Origin: Paralithodes platypus
Taxonomy: Eukaryota > Arthropoda > Malacostraca > Decapoda > Lithodidae
Reading direction: 5' to 3'
Assembly (NCBI GenBank): GCA_032716605.1
Contig: CM064552.1
Location: 16,177,690 to 16,241,689 of the forward strand
Length of the DNA: 64,000 bases
Under the pieces are notes generated by a model that searched no databases, had not been told where the DNA came from, and saw only the letters and a program-made list of their open reading frames with translations. Below are positions 22,871 to 33,559 of this stretch, in pieces. Made by a program: the position numbers and the translations under genes. How positions within the stretch are numbered: position 1 is the first letter of the stretch; each line of letters opens with the position of its first letter.

Positions 22871-23754
22871 AAATTACCTGTGAGAGTCAAAGGGTTGTTG
22901 AGGTGGTTTTCAATTCTTTGATTCCTAGATGTCCTTCCTCAGCTGAAAACCATGAAGTGGTATCCATAATAAGAAGGAAATGGGGCCATAACTTACGAAT
23001 GGATTAACCCTCAACAACTTCCGGGCAGAGCGAGCGAGAAAACATGATGACAACTGTAACATGTAATATTTGGTCAACTGTACACACACACACACACACG
23101 TTCGTCACCCTCCTATCACAATCCTGCACGTACGGCCCCATACATATTAAGGCCATGAAGATATGGGTACACTACGATCACGAACATAACAAAAAGTCTC
23201 GAAAGTCACCAACACGCTAATCCTGGACCTCTGACCCATTATGAGCCCTCGAACAGCACAAACAAACCTCAGGAATGAAAGTAATATAATAGATAATAAG
23301 TAGTTAGTTAGTAAGTACGTACTGTGTATTTGATTCAGTCAAGGATAGTTGGTCAAGCTCAATTGTCGTGATCCATCCTCACAACTTCAACTATATTTTC
23401 TTCATAAGGTAAACACATATAACACTCAACATAATTGAATAAAGGTTGAATGCAAACGCGTTATTCGTTTTATAGAGATATAACTAAGGTTCTAATTATC
23501 CCTTCTAGTAAACCATGAACTAACCTTTAATGTAATGCCTGACAGTAAAATAGGTTACACGGCAGGGTGAAAAGGGGTCTTCGGATCCTCCGGCCCTTCA
23601 AACCCCCCCCCCCCCCCCAAAAAAAAATGCTGGTTATTATTAGAGAATGTGACTAAGTAAAACAAGATTATGTGGGGGTCAATGGATTCGTTGAGACCGA
23701 TTTATTTATTTGATTAATAGAGGCCCTTCCCAAGCTATGCATCATCGCCTAATG
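22871..23754. other. Unassigned DNA
   Basis: Short CA run at 23082-23099 and a C14/A9 run at 23605-23628. No gene recognised. Confidence 0.4.
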
Positions 23755-23802
23755 TTAGCAAAGATATAATGAAAAGGGAATCCAAGGAACTGAAGGGGTT
23801 AA
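23755..23802 (+). mobile_element. P2-family right-end fragment
   Basis: GGAACTGAAGGGGTTAA is the P2 terminus. Confidence 0.45.
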
Positions 23803-23900
23803 TGGGGGGTACACCACGATGATGCAGGGTGTCAAACGGGGGCGATTTAGTTTGAAGTGTTCAGTAATAAAGAGAAGGAATACGGGAAAATTATTTGAAA

Positions 23901-24000
23901 NNNNNNNNNNNNNNNNNNNNNNNNNNNNNNNNNNNNNNNNNNNNNNNNNNNNNNNNNNNNNNNNNNNNNNNNNNNNNNNNNNNNNNNNNNNNNNNNNNNN
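23901..24000. other. Assembly gap
   Basis: Exactly 100 N, the usual placeholder for a gap of unknown size. Confidence 0.99.
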
Positions 24001-24254
24001 CATATTCTTAAAAGCTACCATTATTTTATTTTATTTTTTTGCCTGAAAAAAGTCTGTTGGCTTATAAAAAAAACGCTTGTCTGTATTATATTCTGTAGTC
24101 TTAAAATGTATTTGTGATGTATAATGTATTATGGCAATAATAAAGCGTTTAAAGTTTGTATTCTCACATTCAACTTATGTATGAATATAGTTTGCTTTTG
24201 TTATTAATATATTCATCTATGTAAGAACAACCATTGTATATGGAAATAAAATTC

Positions 24255-26640
24255 AGAATATGAATCTGGAAGGAAGAACGGAAGGGAGGGCGAGAAGGAA
24301 GGACGGGAGGAAGGAAGGAAAAGGAACACAAGGGAATGAGGTTACGTGGGAAAGAAAGGACGACAGCTGACAGAAAGGAAGAGGGAATAAAGAGGAATGG
24401 TATACAAGATGGGGAAAGAGGGAGAGGAATGTCGAAGGAAAGAAACGGGAGACAAGGAATGAACGAAAAGATTATAATGCATGATATAAATATTGAAACG
24501 AACATTATCACGAGGAATATATATGAGATTTACATATATTTACATAGCCACACACACACGCGCACACACACACATCCCATCGAGGTGGCCAGATTTTTTT
24601 TTTTTTTTTAATATATAATTTCAGTGTGAATATCCTAGGTTCGAATCCTTGGAGTACCACATGTATTCATTAGTTTAATTTATTTCGTTAATTAGGTTTA
24701 TTTGTAAAAATGTGTCCTGCCTACCTTGATTTAGTTCTCTTATACTTTATCCTACTCTACCTCTCTAAACTCAACCAAGCTGCTCACCAAAGCGGCCCTC
24801 TGCCACATTCTAATAGAGATTCTAAATAGTAGTAGAGATAGCAAACCCGAAAGTTAGGACAAGTGGGAAGGAAGGATAGCAAAGAAGGAAAAGAGGAAAG
24901 GAATGTGAAAGCAAGGAGATAAAAGGGATGAAGGCAAAAGAGATAATTATTGCGCGACGAATTAGGCGAAGAAGGAAGAAAGACAGAAGATGGGGACGAT
25001 GGTGGAGTCAAATGAAATAGGCAACAAATCTACCGTAAGTGAATAAATATTATAAGAAATTGCCAAGGATCGTAGAGTGGTTTGAAAAAAGCCCAGAATG
25101 AAGGTCAGACGTGAAGGAAGGAATGAGAAGGAACAAGATAATGAGTAAAGACGAAGAATGACTAGATAGGAAAAGGAAAGTACAACAACGGAATGAAAGA
25201 AAAGGCAATAGATGAAGGTCAGATGTGAAGGAATGAAAAGGAATGTAGCAACAAAATACAAGATAATGAGCAAAGAAGAAGAATGACTAGATTGGAAGAA
25301 GAAAAAACAACAAAGGAATGAAAGAAAACAAGGGATGAAGTGCAAATGTGAAGGAATAGGAAGGAAAGGAACAACAAAATACAAGATAAAAAAGAAAATA
25401 AATAAGAAGGGTAACTCGGCAGGAAGGAGAAAATGAATAGGGAAAGGCGAGAGAAAGACAATAAAGGCAAATGATGAAGGTCCGATGTTAAAGAATAGAA
25501 AGGAAAGGAACAACACAACACAAGAGAATGAGGGGATAACAGACGGAAAGGGAGAGGGAAGGGAAGCAACGAACAGAGGAGACAAGGGAAAGAGCATATA
25601 ACTAGAGGAGGAGAGAGAGGGTAAGAGAGTAATTTAAAGACGCTTAGACTGTAGCAAGAAACATGGAAAACAAAACCTTGGAAGGAAGTATAAGGGATGA
25701 AAGATTGACGGAAACAGTAAGATTGGGTAAAATCTAAGAATATAACACAAAACAAGAAAATATATGGCAAGGAATTGACAACCAGAATTCAAGAAGGAAA
25801 ACACAAGGACATGGAAGAAGAAAGCGTCGCGACACAATGTTAAACGAGAGAGAGAGGGAGAGAGAGTGAGAGGGAGAAGAGGGGAGAGATAAACTGGCCA
25901 GTCATTGAGGGAGGAAAGGCAGAGCGAGGTGATGGCTAGAGTTAGATCTGGAACGCTGAAAACGGCGGGGAAGAAAGAAAACGGGAGGTGCCTATAGGTG
26001 GGGTACATCGAAAACGTGAGGCGGAGAGGGGAGAGGAGAGAGAGAAAAATTATGGAAGGAGACGAGGAAAACGTAAATACATAGAAGAGCGAAAAGAAAA
26101 CGGGATGAGGCAAGGTTAGGGAATAGAAAACGGGAGGTGGGGTGATATGACGTAGAGAGAAAACGGTACAAGTCGAGGGCAGACAGAACAAAGGGAAGGT
26201 AAGAAAGACATTGAATAAGGAAAAGCAAGGGGAGACAGTTACTGGAAAGTGGCAAGGGGAAGGGAAAGAGAAAATGGGAGGAGGAAAGGCAAGGGGAAGA
26301 GAGAGAGAAACGGAAAGAAGAGATGTGTGGTGGAAGAGCAGGAAGACAGAAAACAAGAGAAGATAGAACATGGGAGGAGGCACGAGAGGATAACATTGGA
26401 AGGTGAGGAAAACAGAAACTCGAGTAAGTGAGTGAAGCAAGAAAATGGGAGGAGGTAAAGGAAGACAGGCAATGAGAGGAAGTGAGGGAAGACAGCAAAT
26501 GGGAAGGAAAGGTGAGAGAAGGCAGTAAATGGAAGGTGATCCGGAAAGACAGAGGAAACAAATTAAAACAGAGAATTGGAGGATACAAGGAGAGAGAAGA
26601 GAGAAAACAGGAGACGAGGAGAGGGAAAAAAACAGGAGGC
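24255..26640 (+). repeat. Purine-rich degenerate minisatellite domain, 2.4 kb
   Basis: The + strand is mostly A and G. Internal unit structure is visible: GATGAAGGTCAGATGTGAAGG, ACAAGATAATGAG(T/C)AAAGA and GAATGACTAGAT recur at about 110-120-bp spacing between 25080 and 25560. GGGAGGxGGxAAGACAG and GAAAACGGGAGG motifs dominate 25970-26640. Minus-strand frames up to 337 codons are Ser/Leu/Phe/Pro translations of the polypyrimidine strand. Confidence 0.9.
24630..24660 (+). other. Isolated tRNA-like B-box
   Basis: CTAGGTTCGAATCCTTGGAG has a perfect B-box (GGTTCGAATCC), about 60 bp after CATCGAGGTGGCCAGA. The pair could be the remnant of a tRNA-headed SINE with a T-run inserted. A second B-box, GGGTTCGAATCCTGAC, is at 26680-26695. 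Confidence 0.35.
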
Positions 26641-26725
26641 AAATCATTGGTTAGTTTAATTCTGGTCTAAGTGAAGGTATGGGTTCGAATCCTGACAGCT
26701 GCGTTTGCAAGGTAGAATACTACTC

Positions 26726-27101
26726 TTAAAGGCAAAACACAACCTGAAGCATACTACTCGGCACTATATCGTAATTTGTTTGTATTGTTTTCATTGCTCC
26801 GTAGGTCTCTATCAAGCTTTAAAAAAAACACCCTCAAGACGCACCCTTCTAGATAAAATTTTAAATTTTTAGGTAGAAAAATATCTCAGTCAAAGGCCAG
26901 TTCCTCCTAAATTACAGGCATGCTATCGCTCGCCAGCAAAATAATCGACACCTAAATAGCACAAAAGGTCTTAATATTGAAACAAATGGGGCAAAAGGTC
27001 TTAAAGTCGCCAAACTAATGAGGCGAACTTAAAATCTCAAAACTAATGGAGCTATGCTTGAGGGAGAAGGGGGTCCAAAAAATACAAAACCCTGCCCTTA
27101 A
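26726..27101 (-). mobile_element. P1-family MITE, diverged
   Basis: Right end CCTGCCCTTAA. The interior AAATCGACACCTAAATAGC, GCTATCGCTCGCCAGC and ATCAAGCTTTAAAA match P1. The left border is uncertain (TTAAAGGCAAAAC at 26726 is a candidate). Confidence 0.7.
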
Positions 27102-27322
27102 GCTTCCTCCCCTGTACCTTGTTCCTGGCTCGCCCCTAAACCGGTTCCCCCTACCTTTCATCAACTTTCAATCGCGTTCTTTAATTTGTTTACGGTAAGT
27201 ACCTGCTGGTGTGTAAAAGATGCATGGTTGTAGGAAGAAAATAGAACAAGGAGTATAATTAGGCATTATTTATTCATTAGAGAAACAATTGAACGGCATA
27301 TACATTCATTTACAGTATTATC

Positions 27323-27567
27323 TATAGTTTATTATCCGTTTACGGTAAATTGCCATGTCCTCATCTCGATTACAATGATACTACGAAGATTTTGGAGCGA
27401 ATTATGTTGCTATTATTGAAAATTTGCTATTGTACTGTATATTATTATTGAAAACTTGCTATTATATATTATATTACGACTTTGGAATTTCACAACTTTC
27501 CATAAAGTATAGAAAAGTCAGCAGCTAATGAATAAAGTTTCCGTCAAGCGAAAACAAATAAACTACA
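27323..27567. mobile_element. B-family MITE, diverged
   Basis: Left TATAGTTTATTATCCGTTTA then CGGTAAATTG. Inverted right end TGTAGTTTATTTGTTTTCGC then TTGACGGAAAC. The ends pair imperfectly over about 35 bp. Confidence 0.6.
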
Positions 27568-28230
27568 GGGTAGTATGTAATTAAGAGCCACAGAGGGATT
27601 ATGGTAATACATATACTATTAAGAGAACATGATTTAATTACAATATCATATACGATACACACATTATTTAGCGAATATCATCAAAGTTAACATAAAGAAG
27701 ATTCACGATTTCCAATTCCCATCAAACCAGGTCACGAAAGAAACAAATTTACTTACCTACACTGTTATTGGTAAGAAATATTTGAAAGCAACATTATCCA
27801 AGTGTTTGCGTCGACCAAGAATTCCATAAATTTGTTGGAATCAGTAATTACAGTAGATCAAAAACAACTTGTAATGCATAGAGAGCGAAGAGTCAACAAC
27901 AGATTTGCAGATGCCAGCGAACATTAAGTAAGATTTATGCATTGAGCCAATTCCAACACTACTCAAATACGTAAGACATGAAAAGGTAAATACATAAATG
28001 AAATATCAGGAATAATAACATATCAATGGTGTTGCACGTAATATATAAACTAATGGGAGAAATATTGCATTGGTTATAATTGCCGTATAAGAAATAAACG
28101 AGATTATATTGGAAGCAGTATAGTGAAGGATGTCTGAGAATTTTAAATATCCGGAAAGTTCACTTATCGTGAAATATTACACCGTATCTAGATATCTGAA
28201 ATACAGCGTTTGTAAATAATTACCATTTAA
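27568..28230. other. Unassigned AT-rich DNA
   Basis: No repeat family or exon recognised. Confidence 0.4.
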
Positions 28231-28244
28231 TTTGCGTTTTTGGG

Positions 28245-28262
28245 TTGTGGTTGTGCGTGCGT

Positions 28263-28294
<32 letters not shown>

Positions 28295-28325
28295 TCCTGC
28301 GTGCATGTGTGCGTGTGTATGTACT
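28245..28325. repeat. (GT)n-rich tract
   Basis: GTGCGTGCGTGTGCGTG with a pure GT core of about 18 bp. Confidence 0.9.
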
Positions 28326-28930
28326 ACAGTAAGTGTGGAAATGTGTGTAATAATGTGCGTGCTTGCGTTATAAATATGTTTCCAGCTTTACACAAAGAAG
28401 TGAAGTACAGTAATGTCAACTTACACATGGTGCGCCAGTCCAGTATCAACCACTGATCACATTGCCGTACCTGCCGAAACAAATATAGGTTAGTATAATT
28501 ATAATACCAATAGTATGTTATATTTTGTCTTAAGCTCATGAGTGTATATAGTTTGAAAATTATTAACGTAATTAAGTAAATAGATGTGCTAACATGTTTT
28601 GGTCTAATTAAACAAAAACATACTGTAATTAACATCAATCAGTCAAAAGTTAAATATTTAAACATTATATTGTTCTTACTATATACAGCCTCAGGAACAG
28701 TCGCTACAAATAATCCAAATCATGATTTGTTTAGGATCTCAATAAATTAATGTCGCTTAAGATTAAGAGTTGCCAACAATTGAAGAGCTAAAATAAAGAA
28801 ATATTGAAAAAAACGATGCAAAGATTTGAACCTCAGGAAGAATAAAGTAAAGAAGGAAAAAAAGTTACTATTACTTCTAAATAAATCTTCCAGGGGTTTT
28901 CATGGACATTTCTTGCGTAGGAGTTGCTTA
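28326..28930. other. Unassigned AT-rich DNA
   Basis: No recognised element. A 104-codon minus-strand frame (28324-28638) has no identifiable features. Confidence 0.4.
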
Positions 28931-29142
28931 AGCCGGTGTCACACGAGCGATTTTTCCGTCAATTTCTACGAGCAATTGTAGTCTGGTATTCTTAAAATTT
29001 CAGTTATGTCAGAAATCTGCCACCTAACATAACCTACCTTCAATCTAGTTTCCGATTCCAAAGTGACAAAACTCAACATATCACTAGAAAAAACTTGCTC
29101 ATCGAAAATTGCCGGAAAAAGCGCTCGTGTGACACTGGTTTT
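28929..29142. mobile_element. E-family MITE, best copy
   Basis: The left end TTAAGCCGGTGTCACACGAG and the right end on the opposite strand, TAAAACCAGTGTCACACGAG, both continue CG(A/C)TTTTTCCG, giving an inverted repeat of about 35 bp. The element is about 210 bp with no coding content. TTAA is intact only on the left. Confidence 0.8.
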
Positions 29143-29698
29143 ACCCTCCTCAAGGTATCCACACGCATGTTGGTTAATGTTGGAGCTTGCATTATAGGAT
29201 GAATACAGAATAAAGAATAACACATCATCATTGATTTCTCAGCCCTGCACCTGGTATATCCATAACTTACACCCTTCTAATACGAACATTCCACACTTAA
29301 ACTATGGGCACCAAGTTTTCCTGGTCTACCTCCAATTCTTCTGGATTATTTTGCCGATTTCATTCTATTCTTTCTCCTGTTTGTTCAATGGAGTTTTGGT
29401 TTCCCCTTCACTCTCCAAATTATGGGCATGAGAGGGTATATAAAGTGTTCGTAATAATCTACCCTCTTAATGGTATAATAGTAGTAATAAACTCATCTAA
29501 TACGAGGATGGTAAGGTATATCACAGTCAGTATACCCACTGATCTTATATATCTTTGTTATACCCTTGTTATTCCTTTGAGTATTAGAGTGTTGCCTCGA
29601 TTCAAGGACTATAGGATTAGCCCCTGACAGACTGACTGACTAAGTAAACTACCTGAACAGCCTCATGAGTTCCTTGGGGAAGGTGATCTTCCCTCAAG
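29143..29698. other. Unassigned DNA
   Basis: AT-rich, with a degenerate repeat (CATTCCACACTTAAACTATG, TCTCCAAATTATGGGCATGA). A 107-codon frame has no recognised domain. Confidence 0.4.
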
Positions 29699-29915
29699 CT
29701 TAACAAAAGGCAGTCACACAAGCGTTTTTTCGGCAATGTTTGATCAGCAAAGAAGTTCCACGCTGTTGTCAGGTTTGTCTGTTAACATTTTGAGGCTACT
29801 TAGCATTAATATCAATAACTAGACTAAAGGAAGTTTATTGCCAGCGGTTAAATCTTCTACAATTTTGAAGTCGACATACCAAAATCACCGAAGAAATTGC
29901 CGGAAAAAAATTTGC
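29699..29915. mobile_element. E-family MITE, diverged
   Basis: Left TTAACAAAAGGCAGTCACAC then AAGCGTTTTTTCGGC. The right side retains GAAATTGCCGGAAAAAA but not the outer terminus. Confidence 0.6.
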
Positions 29916-29962
29916 AGACAGCGTAATTTGCAGACAGCGTAATTTGCAGACAGCGTAATTTA
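29912..29962 (+). repeat. 16-bp tandem triplicate
   Basis: Three copies of TTTGCAGACAGCGTAA replace the E-element terminus. Confidence 0.9.
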
Positions 29963-30153
29963 AATAAAACCTTAATTCAGAAACGTCCCGAAGATGATTG
30001 ACGAGAGAAAACAAAATAATAAAGGCCGAAATACGAGAGTGTGTGTTTGGGCAATATAGAGATGACAGGTGTAGGACCTCGGTATAAGGCCGTAAATGTC
30101 AGTGTAGAACAAAGAGCCAGGTGTTAATACCGGGAGACACACATGGGTAAAGG

Positions 30154-30524
30154 TTAAGGGGGGATGGACCGGTTTTCTGGACCACTTTCTCCCTCATGTT
30201 TAGCCCCATTAGTTTTCAGATGTTAAAATGTTTGCCCCATTAGTTAGTCGATTTTAAGACCTTTCGCCCCATTTCTTCGTCAATATTTAGACCTTTCGTG
30301 CTATTTAGGTGTCGATTTTTTCCCTGGCGAACGATAGTGAGCCTGTAATGTTGGAAGAACCGGCCTTTGGCCGGGAAATTTTTCTACCGAAAAATGTACA
30401 AATTAAACTAGAAGGGGGATCTAATGGATGTTTTTTTTTTAATTTAATGGAGGTCTAGGGGGGAAACTAGAAAAATAATGAATACATGCAAAAGTCGTCC
30501 AAAAAGTTAACCATCCCCCCTTAA
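30154..30524 (+). mobile_element. P1-family MITE, intact termini
   Basis: The best-preserved P1 copy. TTAAGGGGGGATGG at the left and CCATCCCCCCTTAA at the right are a perfect 14-bp inverted repeat with TTAA at the outside. Inside are four tandem sub-units of about 33 bp (TTAAGACCTTTCGCCCCATTT and relatives), the CCGGCCTTTGGCCGG near-palindrome, and a GGAGGTCTAGGGGGGAAACT segment. No coding sequence. Confidence 0.9.
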
Positions 30525-30581
30525 CCCACATGCACAGGTGCTACAAGAAGTGCGGTCAAGGCAACAGTGTAAACAATCAAG

Positions 30582-30709
30582 GGTATACAAAGGGCATTAA
30601 CAGGCTACATACAAGGGACACAGGTATACAAAGGGCATTAACAGGCTACATACAAGGGACACAGGTATACAAAGGGCATTAACAGGCTACATACAAGGGA
30701 CACAGGTAT
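30582..30709 (+). repeat. 41-bp tandem repeat, three units
   Basis: The unit begins GGTATACAAAGGGCATTAAC and ends AAGGGACACA. The three copies are essentially identical, so the amplification is recent. Confidence 0.95.
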
Positions 30710-30947
30710 AATATAATCACTGGGTATAGTGATAGTGGTTTGCCTGTCTGTCCTATTATTGGATGGGTTTATCATTACCAAAATACCTGTACATGGTTAT
30801 ACTATTATGAACACTTTCTTTACCCTTCTCATACCCCATATTATTGCCAGCGAGGTGGTAGGTGTAGCTCTCTGGGCACTGGGGTAATGGCTAATGTTGG
30901 GATTGGTGTTTATATCTAGAAAGGACTAAAACAAGATTCACTCACAC

Positions 30948-31456
<509 letters not shown>

Positions 31457-31482
31457 AGTAAGAGAACAAAGTCACACACAAA

Positions 31483-31483
31483 G

Positions 31484-31518
<35 letters not shown>
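31483..31518. repeat. (CA)n microsatellite
   Basis: About 18 CA units shortly after the CT tract. Confidence 0.95.
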
Positions 31519-31520
<2 letters not shown>

Positions 31521-31782
31521 ACAACACCACACACTACCCCCTCCCTCCCTCAAGGCTGTGGATGAGACCAAAGCTTTCCCCTCATCTTAAAAACACCTCC
31601 ACCTCCCTTTGACTCCAAGATGATTATGCATACACAGACCAACTACGTGAAAAATACATCTGCCGCACCTACCAAGAAAACAAAAAACACTTAAGTTTGT
31701 TTTTTAAGCTGGCGAGAAATGTACTTGTTCTCATCTTAATTATGTGGTTATTACAATGATTTATTAGCCAATTATGTTATTA
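31519..31782. other. Unassigned DNA
   Basis: Nothing recognised. Confidence 0.4.
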
Positions 31783-31897
31783 TTCACGACAACTTGTTTA
31801 AAATATAACGCAGGGACATATAATTTTCATATTGGTCCACTAATATCTCGATAATCAGCGGCTAAGTGACATGAATATTCGCCAAGTTAAACAAAAA
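31783..31897. mobile_element. B-family-like fragment
   Basis: ACTAATATCTCGATAATCAG and TTCGCCAAGTTAAAC match parts of the element at 6465. Confidence 0.4.
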
Positions 31898-31942
31898 CGA
31901 GTATAGGTCTGTTTACTGGTTTCTGGACAACTCTTCTATAGG

Positions 31943-32158
31943 TAGCGCCAGCGAACTTGACAATAATTTTGACCCCTTCACGTCTTATAACTCGAAATTA
32001 ATGAAAGCAATCGGGCTGACATGTCTATCATTTTGGAAGAGTCCACCAGGGAATAGGTGTGGATATTTACAGCCAGTTTGCTCTAGGCCCTTTTGAGTTA
32101 CAGAGAGGTCAGGGATCAAGATTATTGTAAAGCTCGTTGGCACTACCTTTAGTAAGCT
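31943..32158. mobile_element. C-family foldback MITE, copy 3
   Basis: An inverted repeat of about 58 bp: CTATAGGTAGCGCCAGCGAA at the left against CTAAAGGTAGTGCCAACGAG (inverted right), both running to GAGTTAC/CTTATAACTCG. The spacer GGGAATAGGTGTGGATATTT is shared with the 734 copy. Confidence 0.85.
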
Positions 32159-32161
32159 ATG

Positions 32162-32241
32162 CAACCAGCAGATCTCAACCAGTGCCAAGTTTAACTCCTA
32201 GCTTAACTTAGCTTAACCTCACAATATTGGTTGATATCTAC
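32162..32241. mobile_element. D-family foldback fragment
   Basis: AACCAGCAGATCTCAACCAG then TGCCAAGTTTAAC at the left, and AATATTGGTTGATATCTACT at the right. Confidence 0.55.
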
Positions 32242-32464
32242 TATAGTCTGTTTTCTTTCCCAGCTGACGGTAATATAAATCCTTTAACAGCTGATTCCTC
32301 GATACCTAATGGAAATATATGAAACTATTGTATCTCTGCATCATAATCATGAATACCAAGTTTTCATAAACAACAACATCCTTCGCTACAAAATTTTAAT
32401 AATAGCTGGGTTATCAATATGGCAACATGGCAATTCACCGTCAACTAGGAATAAACCGAGTATA
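32242..32464. mobile_element. B-family MITE
   Basis: Left TATAGTCTGTTTTCTTTCCC then AGCTGACGGTAAT. The inverted right end is TATACTCGGTTTATTCCTAG then TTGACGGTGAATT. Internal CTCGATACCTAATGGAAATA is shared with 56753. Confidence 0.8.
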
Positions 32465-32792
32465 GTTGGAATGGTTAATTGCTACGCCATCACAGCAACA
32501 GAGGCAAACAATAATCTATGATGAACAAAAAATAGTAAGCCGCTGGATAGGGACGACCTTTGTTTAACGCATCCCTTAATGAAGAGGGTCCCCTGCCTGA
32601 CATTTAGGCTGGAATTTTTGAGTATCGAAAATCCTATAACACACTGGGGGGTCTCTAACTTTGGGTCTCTGTCTGAGGAACACTTTGATGGATGACAGAG
32701 ACTACGTGGATGCCTTACTCCCCTTCTTACTTATTCTACTCTCTTTTCTTCAACTAATGTCAATTATTTATTTATATGACGCTAATATACTT
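32465..32792. other. Unassigned DNA
   Basis: No gene or family recognised. Confidence 0.4.
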
Positions 32793-33320
32793 AACTTAGC
32801 CCAACCCCGAAAGGGGTTGATATAGGGGAGCTATCTCCCCGCCAAATGTGGCTTTCTAGGGCCTTTCCTAGCTGATGCTGAGAGGATTGGGTTTTAGTCA
32901 TGTGGTGATGGGCTGGTCTATCAGAGTGAGAACTGAGCGATCTCTGCCATACCCATAGCTTACTCTGACTGTTCCTTTTACTTATATATTTTCTAGATCT
33001 CAAGTGACGGCGTCTCTTCCGTGGATTGACCTCCCAATCTACCAAGATTGGAAGCCAAAGCGTCACATTTTTCCTTTGCCCCTCAACTTTCTCTTCATAA
33101 TTGCTGAGGGGCACAGGGCCCTGGGTGGGGCTTTGGTTTCCCGGACGTTTCCGCACCCTCCTCAGCTCCCCGCCATGGAGTGGCTTCGGTCACCCAGGCT
33201 TTATTGTGGTCGGCAGGGAGGGTTCTGTGGGGGCGCCCGGTTATGGCCTTGGCCTTGCTCGGGACCTTGGAGCTGTTCGTCCAGGCAGCTTGGGAAACAA
33301 CAACAACAACAACTTAGCCC
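32793..33320 (+). mobile_element. Non-autonomous retroposon with (AAC)n tail, copy 1 with target duplication
   Basis: A 508-bp element (32803-33310) is bracketed by the direct repeat AACTTAGCCC at 32793-32802 and 33311-33320, the expected target-site duplication. It starts with a perfect hairpin, AACCCC-GAAA-GGGGTT, and ends in about five AAC units, a simple tail typical of elements primed by a LINE. Copy 2 lies at 35979. A 112-codon frame (33004-33342) is conserved in both copies, but most nucleotide differences change the amino acid. That argues against coding. It sits in the left terminus of the P2 element at 33314. Confidence 0.85.
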
Positions 33321-33529
33321 TTTTCAGATTATGACGCATTAGGACAGTTTATCCTGGCTATCATTAGTCAATTTTAGACAGTTTAGGAAGGATTCGTGGG
33401 AATTATAATGGTAAAGAGTATCTAAATCAACCCACTTACTTCCATATACCTTTCCTATTATGAATAAAATCGCTTAATGACAGCCAGAAAACAGAAAAGA
33501 AACGAGTAATAGGATCTTGAAAAGGTTAA
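33314..33529 (+). mobile_element. P2-family MITE
   Basis: Left TTAGCCCTTTTCAGATTATG then ACGC, and right GATCTTGAAAAGGTTAA. Strong subterminal pairing: ATCCTGGCTATCATTAGTCA against TCGCTTAATGACAGCCAGAA. The left TTAA has become TTAG. Confidence 0.8.
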
Positions 33530-33559
33530 GGATCAATATGAAAACCTCATGGTCGATGT

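Noticed and set aside
25634..26647. 337-codon minus-strand open frame
   Set aside because: Same cause: polypyrimidine strand of a degenerate minisatellite, with several overlapping frames open at once.
33004..33342. Conserved 110-codon frame in both retroposon copies
   Set aside because: Nearly all differences between copies alter the amino acid and the 3' part reads into the (AAC)n tail, so there is no sign of purifying selection.
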